Part shown: positions 35,044 through 42,243 of the stretch, piece by piece
How the letters are laid out: every line of letters begins with the position of its first letter
Numbering within the stretch: the first letter of the stretch is position 1
NCBI GenBank assembly: GCA_902790325.1
Contig: CADARP010000025.1
Span: 1-42,243 of the forward strand
Direction: 5' to 3'
DNA: 42,243 bases
Source: Oscillospiraceae bacterium
GTDB taxonomy: Bacteria > Bacillota > Clostridia > Oscillospirales > Acutalibacteraceae
Made by a program: the position numbers and the translations under genes
The notes under the pieces: model-generated
Told to the model about the DNA's origin: nothing
The model's database searches: none
Seen by the model: only the letters and a program-made list of their open reading frames with translations

Positions 35044-35958
35044 ATGAAAAAAGTATTTGTAGACGGCAGCGCGGGCACAACGGGTCTGCGCATCGTAGAG
35101 CGGCTGGATGCGCGGGACGACGTCGAACGCATCTGCCTGCCGGAGGAACTGCGCAAGAATCCCGACGCGCGTCGGGATGCGATCGCGCAGGCGGACGTCG
35201 CATTCCTGTGTCTGCCGGACGACGCGGCACGCGAAGCGGTCGCACTGGCGGAAGGAACGGACACGGTGATCATCGACACCTCCACCGCGCACCGCGTGCT
35301 GGACGGCTGGGCATACGGATTCGCGGAGATCGGCGGTCTGCGCGAGGCGATCCGCGGCAGCGCCCGCATCGCCAATCCCGGCTGTCACGCCAGCGGCTTC
35401 ATCGCGCTGATCGCACCGCTTGTCGAAAACGGCCTGCTCTCGCCGCAAACACCGCTTTCCTGCTTCTCGCTGACGGGCTACTCCGGCGGCGGCAAGAAAA
35501 TGATCGCGCAGTATGAGGACGCGACGCGCGACGTTCTTTTGGATGCGCCGCGGATGTACGGCCTGTCGCAGAGTCACAAGCATCTGCCGGAAATGGTCAA
35601 GGTGTGCGGCCTGCAGACGGCTCCGGTGTTCTGTCCGGTCGTCGCGCCGTATTACGCCGGCATGTTCGTCTCGGTGCCGCTGACGGGAAATGTGCACAAA
35701 GCGGCGGTCGAGGAACTGTACGCCGACTACTACCGAAGCGGGCTCGTGCGATTTGTCAAAGACGCGCAGGAGGACGGCTTTTTGTCGGCAGGCACATTTG
35801 CCGGCCGCGACGATATGCAGATCACGGTCTGCGGACAGGACGGCCGCTTGACGCTTGCGGCGCGGTTTGACAACCTGGGCAAGGGCGCATCCGGCGCCGC
35901 CATCCAGAATATGAACATCCGGCTCGGCATGGAAGAGAGCGCGGGACTGAACGTGTAA
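35044..35958 (+). CDS. argC: N-acetyl-gamma-glutamyl-phosphate reductase (short, type 2 form)
   Basis: 304 residues. It reduces N-acetylglutamyl phosphate to the semialdehyde with NADPH. The N-terminus MKKVFVDGSAGTTGLRI and the ~300-residue length identify the less common ArgC type rather than the ~345-residue form. The active-site cysteine is C114 in ANPGCHASGF, and SGYSGGGKKMI is the conserved phosphate-binding region. The ATG at 35044 after AAAGGA is chosen; earlier ATGs in frame overlap the promoter. First gene of argC-argJ-argB-argD. Confidence 0.94.
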   Translation: MKKVFVDGSAGTTGLRIVERLDARDDVERICLPEELRKNPDARRDAIAQADVAFLCLPDDAAREAVALAEGTDTVIIDTSTAHRVLDGWAYGFAEIGGLREAIRGSARIANPGCHASGFIALIAPLVENGLLSPQTPLSCFSLTGYSGGGKKMIAQYEDATRDVLLDAPRMYGLSQSHKHLPEMVKVCGLQTAPVFCPVVAPYYAGMFVSVPLTGNVHKAAVEELYADYYRSGLVRFVKDAQEDGFLSAGTFAGRDDMQITVCGQDGRLTLAARFDNLGKGASGAAIQNMNIRLGMEESAGLNV

Positions 35959-35970
35959 GGAGGAACAGAT

Positions 35971-37185
35971 ATGCAAAGGATCGAAGGCGGCGTCTGCGCC
36001 GCGAAAGGATTTACGGCAAACGGGGTGCACTGCGGCATCCGTAAGAATAAAACGAAAAAGGATCTGTCGCTGATCTTCAGCGCGGTTCCCGCAAGCTGCG
36101 CGGCGGTCTACACGACCAATCTCGTCAAGGGCGCGCCGCTCGCGGTGAACAAGGCGCATCTGGCGAACGGCACGGCGCAGGCCGTGATCTGCAACAGCGG
36201 CAACGCAAATACGTGCAACGCAAACGGCATCGAGATCGCCGAGCAGATGAGCGCACTGGCGGCAGACGCACTGCACATCAAGGCAGACGACGTGGTGGTC
36301 GCGTCGACAGGCGTCATCGGTCAGCCGCTGGATATCGAACCGATCGCCTCGGGTATCCCCGCGCTCGTGCAGGGTCTGAAAGCGGACGGCAGCAGCGACG
36401 CCGCCGAAGGCATCATGACGACCGATACCATCAAGAAAGAGGTCGCTGTGGAATTCACGCTCGGCGGCAAAACGTGCCGCATCGGCGGCATTGCCAAGGG
36501 CAGCGGCATGATCCACCCGAATATGGCGACCATGCTTGTTTTCATCACGACGGATGCGGCGATCGCGCCGGACATGCTGCAGAAAGCGCTGTCCGGCGAC
36601 ATTGTCAACACGTTCAACATGGTCAGCATCGACGGCGACACGTCCACCAACGACATGGTCGTCGTGCTTGCGAACGGCATGGCGGGCAACGCGCCCGTCC
36701 GCGAAGAGGGCGAGGATTTCTCAACCTTTATGTGCGCGCTCAACACGGTCACCGTGCAGCTTTGCCGGCTGCTTGCGGGCGACGGCGAAGGCGCGACGAA
36801 ACTGCTCGAGTGCAAAGTGACCGGCGCCGCCGATCTGCAAACGGCGAAGACCGTTGCCAAGAGCGTGATCTGTTCGAGTCTTCTGAAGGCGGCCATGTTC
36901 GGCGCGGACGCGAACTGGGGACGCGTACTGTGCGCGATCGGCTACAGCGGCGCACAGGTCGACGTTGATAAGATCGACGTCGCGTTCCGCAGTGCGGCGG
37001 GCACGATCCCGGTCTGCGAGAACGGCGCGGGCGTCGATTTCTCCGAAGAGACCGCCAAAACGATCCTGCTGGAAAAAGAGATCGAAATCCTGGTCGAACT
37101 GCACAGCGGTTCGGCCGCGGCAACGGCATGGGGCTGCGATCTGACATACGATTACGTCCGCATCAACGGCGATTACAGAACGTGA
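35971..37185 (+). CDS. argJ: Glutamate N-acetyltransferase / amino-acid acetyltransferase
   Basis: 404 residues. It recycles the acetyl group from N-acetylornithine to glutamate, and in bifunctional forms also uses acetyl-CoA. The self-cleavage site lies in KGSGMIHPNMATMLVF, where T187 of ATML becomes the N-terminal nucleophile of the beta chain. The substrate blocks STGVIG and NTFNMVSIDGDTSTNDM are intact, and the C-terminal INGDYRT is canonical. GGAGG precedes the ATG; 12 bp after argC. Confidence 0.97.
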   Translation: MQRIEGGVCAAKGFTANGVHCGIRKNKTKKDLSLIFSAVPASCAAVYTTNLVKGAPLAVNKAHLANGTAQAVICNSGNANTCNANGIEIAEQMSALAADALHIKADDVVVASTGVIGQPLDIEPIASGIPALVQGLKADGSSDAAEGIMTTDTIKKEVAVEFTLGGKTCRIGGIAKGSGMIHPNMATMLVFITTDAAIAPDMLQKALSGDIVNTFNMVSIDGDTSTNDMVVVLANGMAGNAPVREEGEDFSTFMCALNTVTVQLCRLLAGDGEGATKLLECKVTGAADLQTAKTVAKSVICSSLLKAAMFGADANWGRVLCAIGYSGAQVDVDKIDVAFRSAAGTIPVCENGAGVDFSEETAKTILLEKEIEILVELHSGSAAATAWGCDLTYDYVRINGDYRT

Positions 37186-37195
37186 GGGCTGAACC

Positions 37196-38059
37196 ATGGA
37201 CATCGGATTTTCCAATGCGGAACGCGCCGAGGTGCTGACGCAGGCGCTTCCCTATATCAAGCATTACACGGGCAAGGTCGTCGTGGTCAAATACGGCGGC
37301 AACGCCATGATCAACGATCAGCTCAAACAGCAGGTGATGGAGGATATTGTCCTGCTGCACCTGATCGGCGTCAAGATCGTGCTGGTGCACGGCGGCGGCC
37401 CCGAAATATCGGAGATGATGGACAAACTCGGCAAAAAGCCGCAGTTTGTCGACGGCCTGCGCGTCACGGACAAAGAGACGGTCGACATCGTGCAGATGGT
37501 GCTCGCCGGCAAGATCAACAAGACGCTCGTCAATCTGCTCGAAATGAAGGGCGGCAAAGCGATCGGCCTGTCCGGCATGGACGGACGGCTCATCGAAGCC
37601 ACAGCCAAGGACGAGCGGCTCGGGTATGTGGGCGAAATACAGAAGATCCATATCAAACCCGTTTGGGATCTTCTCAATAACGGCTACATCCCGGTCCTGT
37701 CAACGATCGGCTGTGACCGCGAGGGCAACGCGTATAATATCAACGGCGACACCGCCGCGGCGCATATCGCCGGCGCGCTCGGCGCGCAGAGACTCATCAT
37801 GATGACCGACATTGCCGGCATCCTGCGCGATCGGGACGACCCGTCGTCGCTGATCACGGGACTGACGGTCAGCGAAGCCAAGGATCTTTACAAAACCGGC
37901 GTGATTTCGGGCGGCATGATCCCGAAAGTGGACTGCTGCATCCGCGCGATCGAACAGGGCGTGAAGAACGTAGTCATCATGGACGGCCGCGTACCGCACT
38001 CCATCCTGATGGAGCTGCTGACCGACGAGGGCGCAGGCACATGGATCAAGGGGGATTGA
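37196..38059 (+). CDS. argB: Acetylglutamate kinase
   Basis: 287 residues of the amino-acid kinase fold. It phosphorylates N-acetylglutamate. Visible are VVVKYGGNAM (K32), VLVHGGGPEI and the ATP-binding MMTDIAGILRD. An N-terminal helix of ~20 residues before the first strand (AERAEVLTQALPYIKHYTG) is of the kind seen in hexameric, arginine-inhibited kinases, so feedback control is plausible. It is 10 bp after argJ and ends 2 bp before argD. Confidence 0.97.
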   Translation: MDIGFSNAERAEVLTQALPYIKHYTGKVVVVKYGGNAMINDQLKQQVMEDIVLLHLIGVKIVLVHGGGPEISEMMDKLGKKPQFVDGLRVTDKETVDIVQMVLAGKINKTLVNLLEMKGGKAIGLSGMDGRLIEATAKDERLGYVGEIQKIHIKPVWDLLNNGYIPVLSTIGCDREGNAYNINGDTAAAHIAGALGAQRLIMMTDIAGILRDRDDPSSLITGLTVSEAKDLYKTGVISGGMIPKVDCCIRAIEQGVKNVVIMDGRVPHSILMELLTDEGAGTWIKGD

Positions 38060-38061
38060 AA

Positions 38062-39225
38062 ATGAACATTCGTGAAGTTGACAATACATACGTAGCAGGC
38101 ACTTACAAGCGCTTTCCCGTGGAGATCGTGCGCGGCAAAGGCTCCGTCGTGGAGGACGCGCAGGGCAAGCAGTACATCGACATGGGCAGCGGCATCGCCG
38201 TAACGTCCTTCGGCGTCGCGGACGACGTCTGGCAGCAGGCAGTGACCGAACAGATCGGCAAGGTACAGCACATGTCGAACCTGTACTACACCGAGCCGTG
38301 CGCGCGTCTTGCACAAATGCTGTGTGAAAAAACGGGTATGAAGAAGGTCTTCTTCTCCAACTCCGGCGCGGAGGCAAACGAGTGCGCGATCAAAGTCGCG
38401 CGCAAGTATGCGGCGGAGAAAAACGGCGCGGACTGCTTCACGATCGTAACGCTGGAAAACAGTTTTCACGGCAGGACGCTGACGACGCTCGCCGCAACGG
38501 GACAGGCGCACTACCACGAATTGTTCCAGCCGCTGACGCCGGGCTTTGCCCACGTGCCCGCGGGCGACATGGATGCGCTGCGCAAACTCGCCGCAGAAAC
38601 AAAGATCGCCGCCGTGATGATCGAATGCGTCCAGGGTGAGGGCGGCGTCGTACCGCTTGATCCCGCGTACGCAAAAGCGCTCGCGGCATTTGTAAAAGAA
38701 AACGACATCCTTCTTCTGGTCGACGAAGTGCAGACCGGCAACGGCCGTTCCGGCGCGCTGTACGCCTATATGAACTTCGGCCTCGAACCGGACGTCGTCT
38801 CCACAGCGAAGGGTCTGGCGGGCGGATTGCCGCTGGGCGCAACGCTGCTTTCGGAAAAGGTGCAGAACGTCCTCGGCTACGGCGATCACGGCTCCACCTT
38901 CGGAGGAAACCCCGTCAGCTGCGCCGCCGCATGCAGCATCCTGTCGCGCATAGACGACAATCTGCTGCAGTCGGTACGGGAAAAGAGCGACCTTATTTTC
39001 CGCACGCTGGGCAGCGCAAAGGGCGTGCAGGCTGTCACGGGCATGGGTCTGATGATCGGCGTCAAAACCGAAAAGCCGGTTGGCGAAGTCGTCGCCGCCT
39101 GTATGGAAAAGGGCGTGCTGTGCCTGTCGGCCAAGGACAAGCTGCGTCTGCTGCCGGCGCTGAACATTCCGACAGACCTCTTGCAGAAAGCGCTTGACAT
39201 AATCATCGAGGTCTGCGGCGCATAA
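38062..39225 (+). CDS. argD: Acetylornithine aminotransferase
   Basis: 387 residues, class III PLP-dependent aminotransferase. It converts N-acetylglutamate semialdehyde to N-acetylornithine using glutamate. Conserved blocks are FFSNSGAEANECAIKVARKY, FHGRTLTTLAATGQ, LLLVDEVQTGNGRSG and the PLP lysine in STAKGLAGGLPLGA. The ATG at 38062 follows AAGGGGGATT; an in-frame ATG seven codons upstream lies inside argB. The last gene of the operon; argF, argG and argH are not in the window. Confidence 0.96.
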   Translation: MNIREVDNTYVAGTYKRFPVEIVRGKGSVVEDAQGKQYIDMGSGIAVTSFGVADDVWQQAVTEQIGKVQHMSNLYYTEPCARLAQMLCEKTGMKKVFFSNSGAEANECAIKVARKYAAEKNGADCFTIVTLENSFHGRTLTTLAATGQAHYHELFQPLTPGFAHVPAGDMDALRKLAAETKIAAVMIECVQGEGGVVPLDPAYAKALAAFVKENDILLLVDEVQTGNGRSGALYAYMNFGLEPDVVSTAKGLAGGLPLGATLLSEKVQNVLGYGDHGSTFGGNPVSCAAACSILSRIDDNLLQSVREKSDLIFRTLGSAKGVQAVTGMGLMIGVKTEKPVGEVVAACMEKGVLCLSAKDKLRLLPALNIPTDLLQKALDIIIEVCGA

Positions 39226-39244
39226 ACGTCTTATCACCATTTTA

Positions 39245-39305
39245 CAAAAAGCAGGAGCCTCCCTTCCGCACAGAGCGAAAGAGAAGCTCCTGTTCCTTTT
39301 TGTTC
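39245..39305. terminator. Bidirectional terminator after argD
   Basis: CAGGAGC with CTC pairs with GAG and GCTCCTG (39252-39292). The plus strand continues with TTCCTTTTTGTTCC and the minus strand with CTTTTTGT, so it can end both argD and the small minus-strand gene. Confidence 0.8.
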
Positions 39306-39320
39306 CTTCTTCAGACGCGC

Positions 39321-39638
39321 TTATCGCACAAGCGCCTCGCAGAGCTTTTGCAAACTGTTTTCGATCCTTTCGAGGCGCGCGGAAATCTCATCGTCCGCGT
39401 TTTCTTTCGGTTCGCGTGCCGACCAGACCTGCACGATCTCGCCGTCCCGCAGCATCCACCGCGCAGCAGACTTCCCGTGCGGCCGTTTCGTAAACCGCAC
39501 CGGACAGACGCCGTCCTCTGCCGCTCTGTGCGGATTGTCCGCGTAAAACTGCGGCAGATCCATGTGCAGCCCGCCGCGTCCGTCCCGTCCCTGTTTGGGA
39601 CACGGGATCATTTTTCCGTTTGTCAGTCTTGCGATCAC
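39321..39638 (-). CDS. Small protein downstream of the BppU-like gene, unknown function
   Basis: 105 residues with a GTG start (MIARLTNGKMIPC) preceded by GGGAGGAT. The middle is rich in basic residues and the last ~30 residues (DEISARLERIENSLQKLCEAL) form an amphipathic, probably coiled-coil helix. I recognise no family. It lies 18 bp after the BppU-like fibre gene and is likely co-translated; in phage tail modules this position often holds a small structural or chaperone-like protein, which is only an analogy. Confidence 0.6.
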   Translation of the reverse strand: MIARLTNGKMIPCPKQGRDGRGGLHMDLPQFYADNPHRAAEDGVCPVRFTKRPHGKSAARWMLRDGEIVQVWSAREPKENADDEISARLERIENSLQKLCEALVR

Positions 39639-39656
39639 AGTGTTATCCTCCCGCGC

Positions 39657-41654
39657 TTACGCGTCCGCTTCCGCCATGCGCTTCCATGTTCCGCGCTTGA
39701 CATACAGGCCGCCCGGAACTGTCGAAAGGTTTTCGACGATGCCCGCAAACAGCTCCGCAGCGCGTGTCCCTTCGAGCGTCATGTCGTTCTGCGCGCTCTC
39801 GGCCGACGTCGGCAGGCACAGGTACTCGTTTATGTTGACGTCGTTGTCGATGATGACGTCCACGGTTTCCCCGTAATCTCTGCCGTCATACTCCAGAACG
39901 AAACGCAGTATATTCCATCCCGCGTGCAGCGTCCCCTGTATGCCGTTGATCTCGCAGCTGACGTCTTCAAACGCAAAGATGCCCTGCGCCGGAAGCGAAC
40001 GACAGCCGTTGCCGACTTCTTCGATCTTATACGGCGCGATCAGATCTAATCCTGTCTGCGCAAAGTCCGCCCGGACGACGTATTTCTTTGTGCAGGATTC
40101 CGCAAGCGCGACCCATTCCGAACCGAGTGTGATCCCGGCAGACGTATACGCGTTGTCGGAAACGTCCGATACGACCGGGATCAAAGAGAAGCCGATCGCG
40201 GCGTCGGTTTCAAACTCGACGGTGCCTGCCGCCCCGATATCTCCCGCCGCAATGGCGGCATTGATCGCTGTTTCGCTGTATGCCGGCGTTCCGATCGCAA
40301 GATCCATTCCTTCGATATCCACGGCAATCTCCTCATCCGCGGTCTGCGCGGGATACGTGATCGGCGTTCCGACCGCGCCGTCGTTCAGCGCAACGGCAAC
40401 GCTGCCGTTCGGCGCGTTTGCGGGAAGCGCGACGGGCGTCCCGTAAACACGCACGCCGCCGATATCTGTTCCGTCAAACAGCAGTCTGCCGTTCGATTCC
40501 GTGAGCTTGTCCAGCGTCGATTCATTTTCGTGGGCGTGCATCATACCCATCATCTGTGCGTAATCCGCCGCCGGGATCGAAACGATTTCCCACGACGGGA
40601 TCATGTATGTCCCTGTGTTTGCGACCAGACCGCGTCCCGGTCTGAATATGATCTTTCCGACGGGCGCATGCTCGGGCAGATCACCGAAGATCATCTCTAC
40701 CCCGCCGATCGTTTCACCGTCGAAAAGCAGGTTGCCGGATGACTCGGACAGTTTGTCGAGCACCGTCATGTTTTCGTGCGTGTGTTTCTGCTCCCACAGC
40801 ATATCGACCGCATTCGGATCGGTGCTGTCCGTCAGCCGGATCCAACTGATGCCGTCGCTGAAATAAAATCCGCTCCTGTTGTAGTTCGTGTTATAGACGA
40901 TCTTGCCCGCATAGTCCGACACGCTCGGCAGACCGGAATAGATCACCTTGACGCCGATCGGTTTTCCGTTGTACAAAACATCTTCCCCGGACACGGACAG
41001 ATTGTCCAGCATCGCCTTGTTGGTGTGCGTGTGGCTGTCCTGCTGCAGCAGGGTCAATGCCGCGATCGTTTCGTCGTCCGTCAACTGCACCCACACATCG
41101 TTCGTGCAGCGGAACAGGCCCTCTCCGGTCAGATAGATGATCGCATCCTCCTCGGCGGACTGCGGCAGTTCCGACGCCACGTGCACGGCGCCGACCGGGT
41201 TGCCGCGGAACAGGAGCGTTTTGCCGTCCTCGGACGCGGACAGCTCGGACAGCACTTCCGTGTTGTATTCCACATCCCCCGAGGCGCCCTGCGGCAGATC
41301 CGGAACCGGAAGCGTTCCGTCGACCTGCACGGAGAACTCCGGAGTGCATAAAACCGCACCGCTGTGGTCGCGGATGCGCACCTGACAGCGTACCGCGCCC
41401 TGCGTGTCCGTCGCGTTTGCGGCGGGCAGATAGTAGACGCTTCCGCCGCGCACCCCGCACTTTGCCGAGATCTCCGTATCATCCGGCTTGACGGCGTACA
41501 GACGAACGTCCAGATCCTGCGGCACGTTATATGCCCTTCCGTCCTGCAGCAGCGAAATGCGGAACATTTTGGAGCGGACATCGCCTTGATACAAGGAAAC
41601 CGTCTGTTGACAGCCGGTTGAACCGACGTCCAGAATAACGTCATAAATGAGCAA
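39657..41654 (-). CDS. Phage BppU-like baseplate/fibre protein with HxH repeats
   Basis: 665 residues. The start is a TTG at 41654 (MLIYDVILDVG) after AGGGAGAG. Residues 1-115 match the style of the BppU-type N-terminal domain (FRISLLQDGRAYNVPQDLDV, RLYAVKPDDTEISAKCG). Then come four repeats around 150, 230, 312 and 394 with LDxLSxSxGxLLFDGxxIG, spaced ~80 residues; three start with SHTHTN, KHTHEN or MHAHEN, as in metal-binding phage fibres. A unique C-terminal domain follows. The coding-style sequence stops at the TTG, and upstream codons are not protein-like. No other phage gene is adjacent. Confidence 0.75.
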   Translation of the reverse strand: MLIYDVILDVGSTGCQQTVSLYQGDVRSKMFRISLLQDGRAYNVPQDLDVRLYAVKPDDTEISAKCGVRGGSVYYLPAANATDTQGAVRCQVRIRDHSGAVLCTPEFSVQVDGTLPVPDLPQGASGDVEYNTEVLSELSASEDGKTLLFRGNPVGAVHVASELPQSAEEDAIIYLTGEGLFRCTNDVWVQLTDDETIAALTLLQQDSHTHTNKAMLDNLSVSGEDVLYNGKPIGVKVIYSGLPSVSDYAGKIVYNTNYNRSGFYFSDGISWIRLTDSTDPNAVDMLWEQKHTHENMTVLDKLSESSGNLLFDGETIGGVEMIFGDLPEHAPVGKIIFRPGRGLVANTGTYMIPSWEIVSIPAADYAQMMGMMHAHENESTLDKLTESNGRLLFDGTDIGGVRVYGTPVALPANAPNGSVAVALNDGAVGTPITYPAQTADEEIAVDIEGMDLAIGTPAYSETAINAAIAAGDIGAAGTVEFETDAAIGFSLIPVVSDVSDNAYTSAGITLGSEWVALAESCTKKYVVRADFAQTGLDLIAPYKIEEVGNGCRSLPAQGIFAFEDVSCEINGIQGTLHAGWNILRFVLEYDGRDYGETVDVIIDNDVNINEYLCLPTSAESAQNDMTLEGTRAAELFAGIVENLSTVPGGLYVKRGTWKRMAEADA

Positions 41655-41892
41655 GATAGACTCTCCCTTCTTTGACTTGCGGCCGGGCGCCTGCACGCGT
41701 CCGACCGCGGCGCTCTGCGCGCGGATCCTTCGCGGATTGCGCGGCGCAGCTTCCCCCACTCTTACGCAAAAAAAGGGTCTAAGTTGCACAAAACACGTCA
41801 ATTTTACAGTCTGTTTACCGAAATTTTCCGAAAAATTTACATCAGGGGCCGTCGCATCCGGCGACTTCATCCAAATGCGGCAGCCCCGTAAA

Positions 41893-41924
41893 GACAAAAA
41901 AACCGACCGCCCTATTGGGCGACC
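41893..41924 (-). terminator. 5S rRNA terminator
   Basis: On the minus strand AACCGGTCGCCC pairs with GGGCGGTCGGTT (12 bp including two G-U pairs) around AATA, followed by TTTTTG. It lies about 10 bp after the 5S 3' end. Confidence 0.9.
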
Positions 41925-41934
41925 GGTTTGTAAG

Positions 41935-42052
41935 TGTCGGCACAGACCTATCTTTCCAGGCAGCTTCCCGCCAAGTATTTTCGGCACGAATGAGCTTAAC
42001 TACCGTGTTCGGGATGGGAACGGGTGGACCCTCATCGTCATATGCACCGACT
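41935..42052 (-). rRNA. rrf: 5S ribosomal RNA (stand-alone)
   Basis: About 118 nt. The invariant core CCCGTTCCCATCCCGAACAC, GGTAGTTAAGCTC and TACTTGGCGGGAAGCTGCCTGG are present. The ends pair (GTCGGTGCA with TGTGCCGAC) to form helix I. No 16S or 23S lies upstream within the window; the gene has its own consensus promoter and terminator and a flanking 8-bp hairpin (42054-42073) that may aid 5' processing. Clostridia often carry such dispersed 5S genes. Confidence 0.96.
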
Positions 42053-42086
42053 GAGAAATGCGGCTGCATTTCTTAAGAACAAAGGG

Positions 42087-42115
42087 ATTATAGCACAGGG
42101 GCGGTTGCTTGTCAA
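42087..42115 (-). promoter_or_regulatory. 5S rRNA promoter
   Basis: Perfect -35 TTGACA (42110-42115), 17-bp spacer, perfect -10 TATAAT (42087-42092). It lies about 35 bp upstream of the 5S 5' end, so this 5S gene is transcribed independently. Confidence 0.9.
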
Positions 42116-42142
42116 GCGTTTTTTGAAATTTTTTCTGCACTC

Positions 42143-42243
42143 GGTGTAGGTTTACAATAGATGTGTTACACCTGGCAAAAAAGAGTGACGAACAGGAGCT
42201 CCATGTGTTACAGTTAAGTTGCTACACCAAAAAGCAACAAGGA
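42143..42243. mobile_element. Possible insertion-sequence end (partial)
   Basis: The last ~100 bp contain the 10-bp direct repeat ATGTGTTACA at 42161-42170 and 42203-42212, and a 7-bp inverted pair GGTGTAG (42143-42149) / CTACACC (42222-42228). Multiple short repeats of this kind are typical of IS21-family ends, which bind their transposase. No coding sequence is reached before the window ends, so this is only a suggestion. Confidence 0.3.

Overview
The window looks like chromosomal DNA from an anaerobic, probably gut-associated Clostridia member (Oscillospirales/Ruminococcaceae-like). The grounds are GC-rich coding DNA with AT-rich sigma-A promoters (TTGaca-17-TATAAT), a cysE-cysS pair behind a T-box leader, reverse rubrerythrin, the Firmicutes rimP-nusA-ylxR-ylxQ-infB-rbfA-nrnA order, a LexA-type box at recA, and BspA-like leucine-rich-repeat (LRR) surface proteins. 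The species cannot be named from sequence alone.

Layout, left to right. 1-5.3 kb: an EamA-type transporter (-), then a GT-D fold glycosyltransferase and endonuclease III (+), a small membrane protein (-), an exported endonuclease/exonuclease/phosphatase-family protein (+) behind a cluster of DnaA-box-like 9-mers, and a secreted LRR protein (-). 5.5-9.1 kb: recA-recX-rimO (-), divergent from rpmB (+). 9.2-11.0 kb: a DUF3798-type lipoprotein with reverse rubrerythrin (-). 11.0-13.4 kb: cysE-cysS (-) under a T-box leader that carries two copies of the T-box core. 13.4-16.5 kb: a four-gene unit (-) of a D-allulose/D-tagatose 3-epimerase-like protein, a membrane-tethered metallophosphoesterase, a VTT-domain membrane protein and a small membrane protein. 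16.6-23.0 kb: mnmE and a very large LRR + lipase-like surface protein gene split by a frameshift inside its repeats. 23.0-23.25 kb: two imperfect inverted-repeat elements. 23.3-29.6 kb: the translation/transcription operon rimP to nrnA (-). 29.7-31.7 kb: htpG (-).

31.7-34.1 kb: a two-gene (+) unit of a nucleotide-sugar dehydrogenase and a DapA/NanA-superfamily aldolase. 34.1-34.8 kb: a hemolysin III/PAQR membrane protein (-). 35.0-39.2 kb: argC-argJ-argB-argD (+), a nearly complete route from N-acetylglutamate to N-acetylornithine with acetyl recycling by ArgJ, preceded by ArgR-box-like sequence. 39.3-42.1 kb: an orphan phage BppU-like baseplate/fibre gene with HxH-containing repeats, a small partner gene, and a stand-alone 5S rRNA gene with its own consensus promoter and terminator. 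The last ~100 bp carry repeats that could be the end of an insertion sequence.

Most of the window is housekeeping. The parts most worth a second look are the doubled T-box, the frameshifted LRR-lipase gene with a 99-bp exact internal repeat, the orphan BppU-like gene beside the 5S gene, the dehydrogenase-aldolase pair, the epimerase/phosphoesterase/VTT unit, and the DnaA-box-like cluster at 3.2 kb. No CRISPR array, tRNA gene, complete prophage or recognisable defence island was seen.
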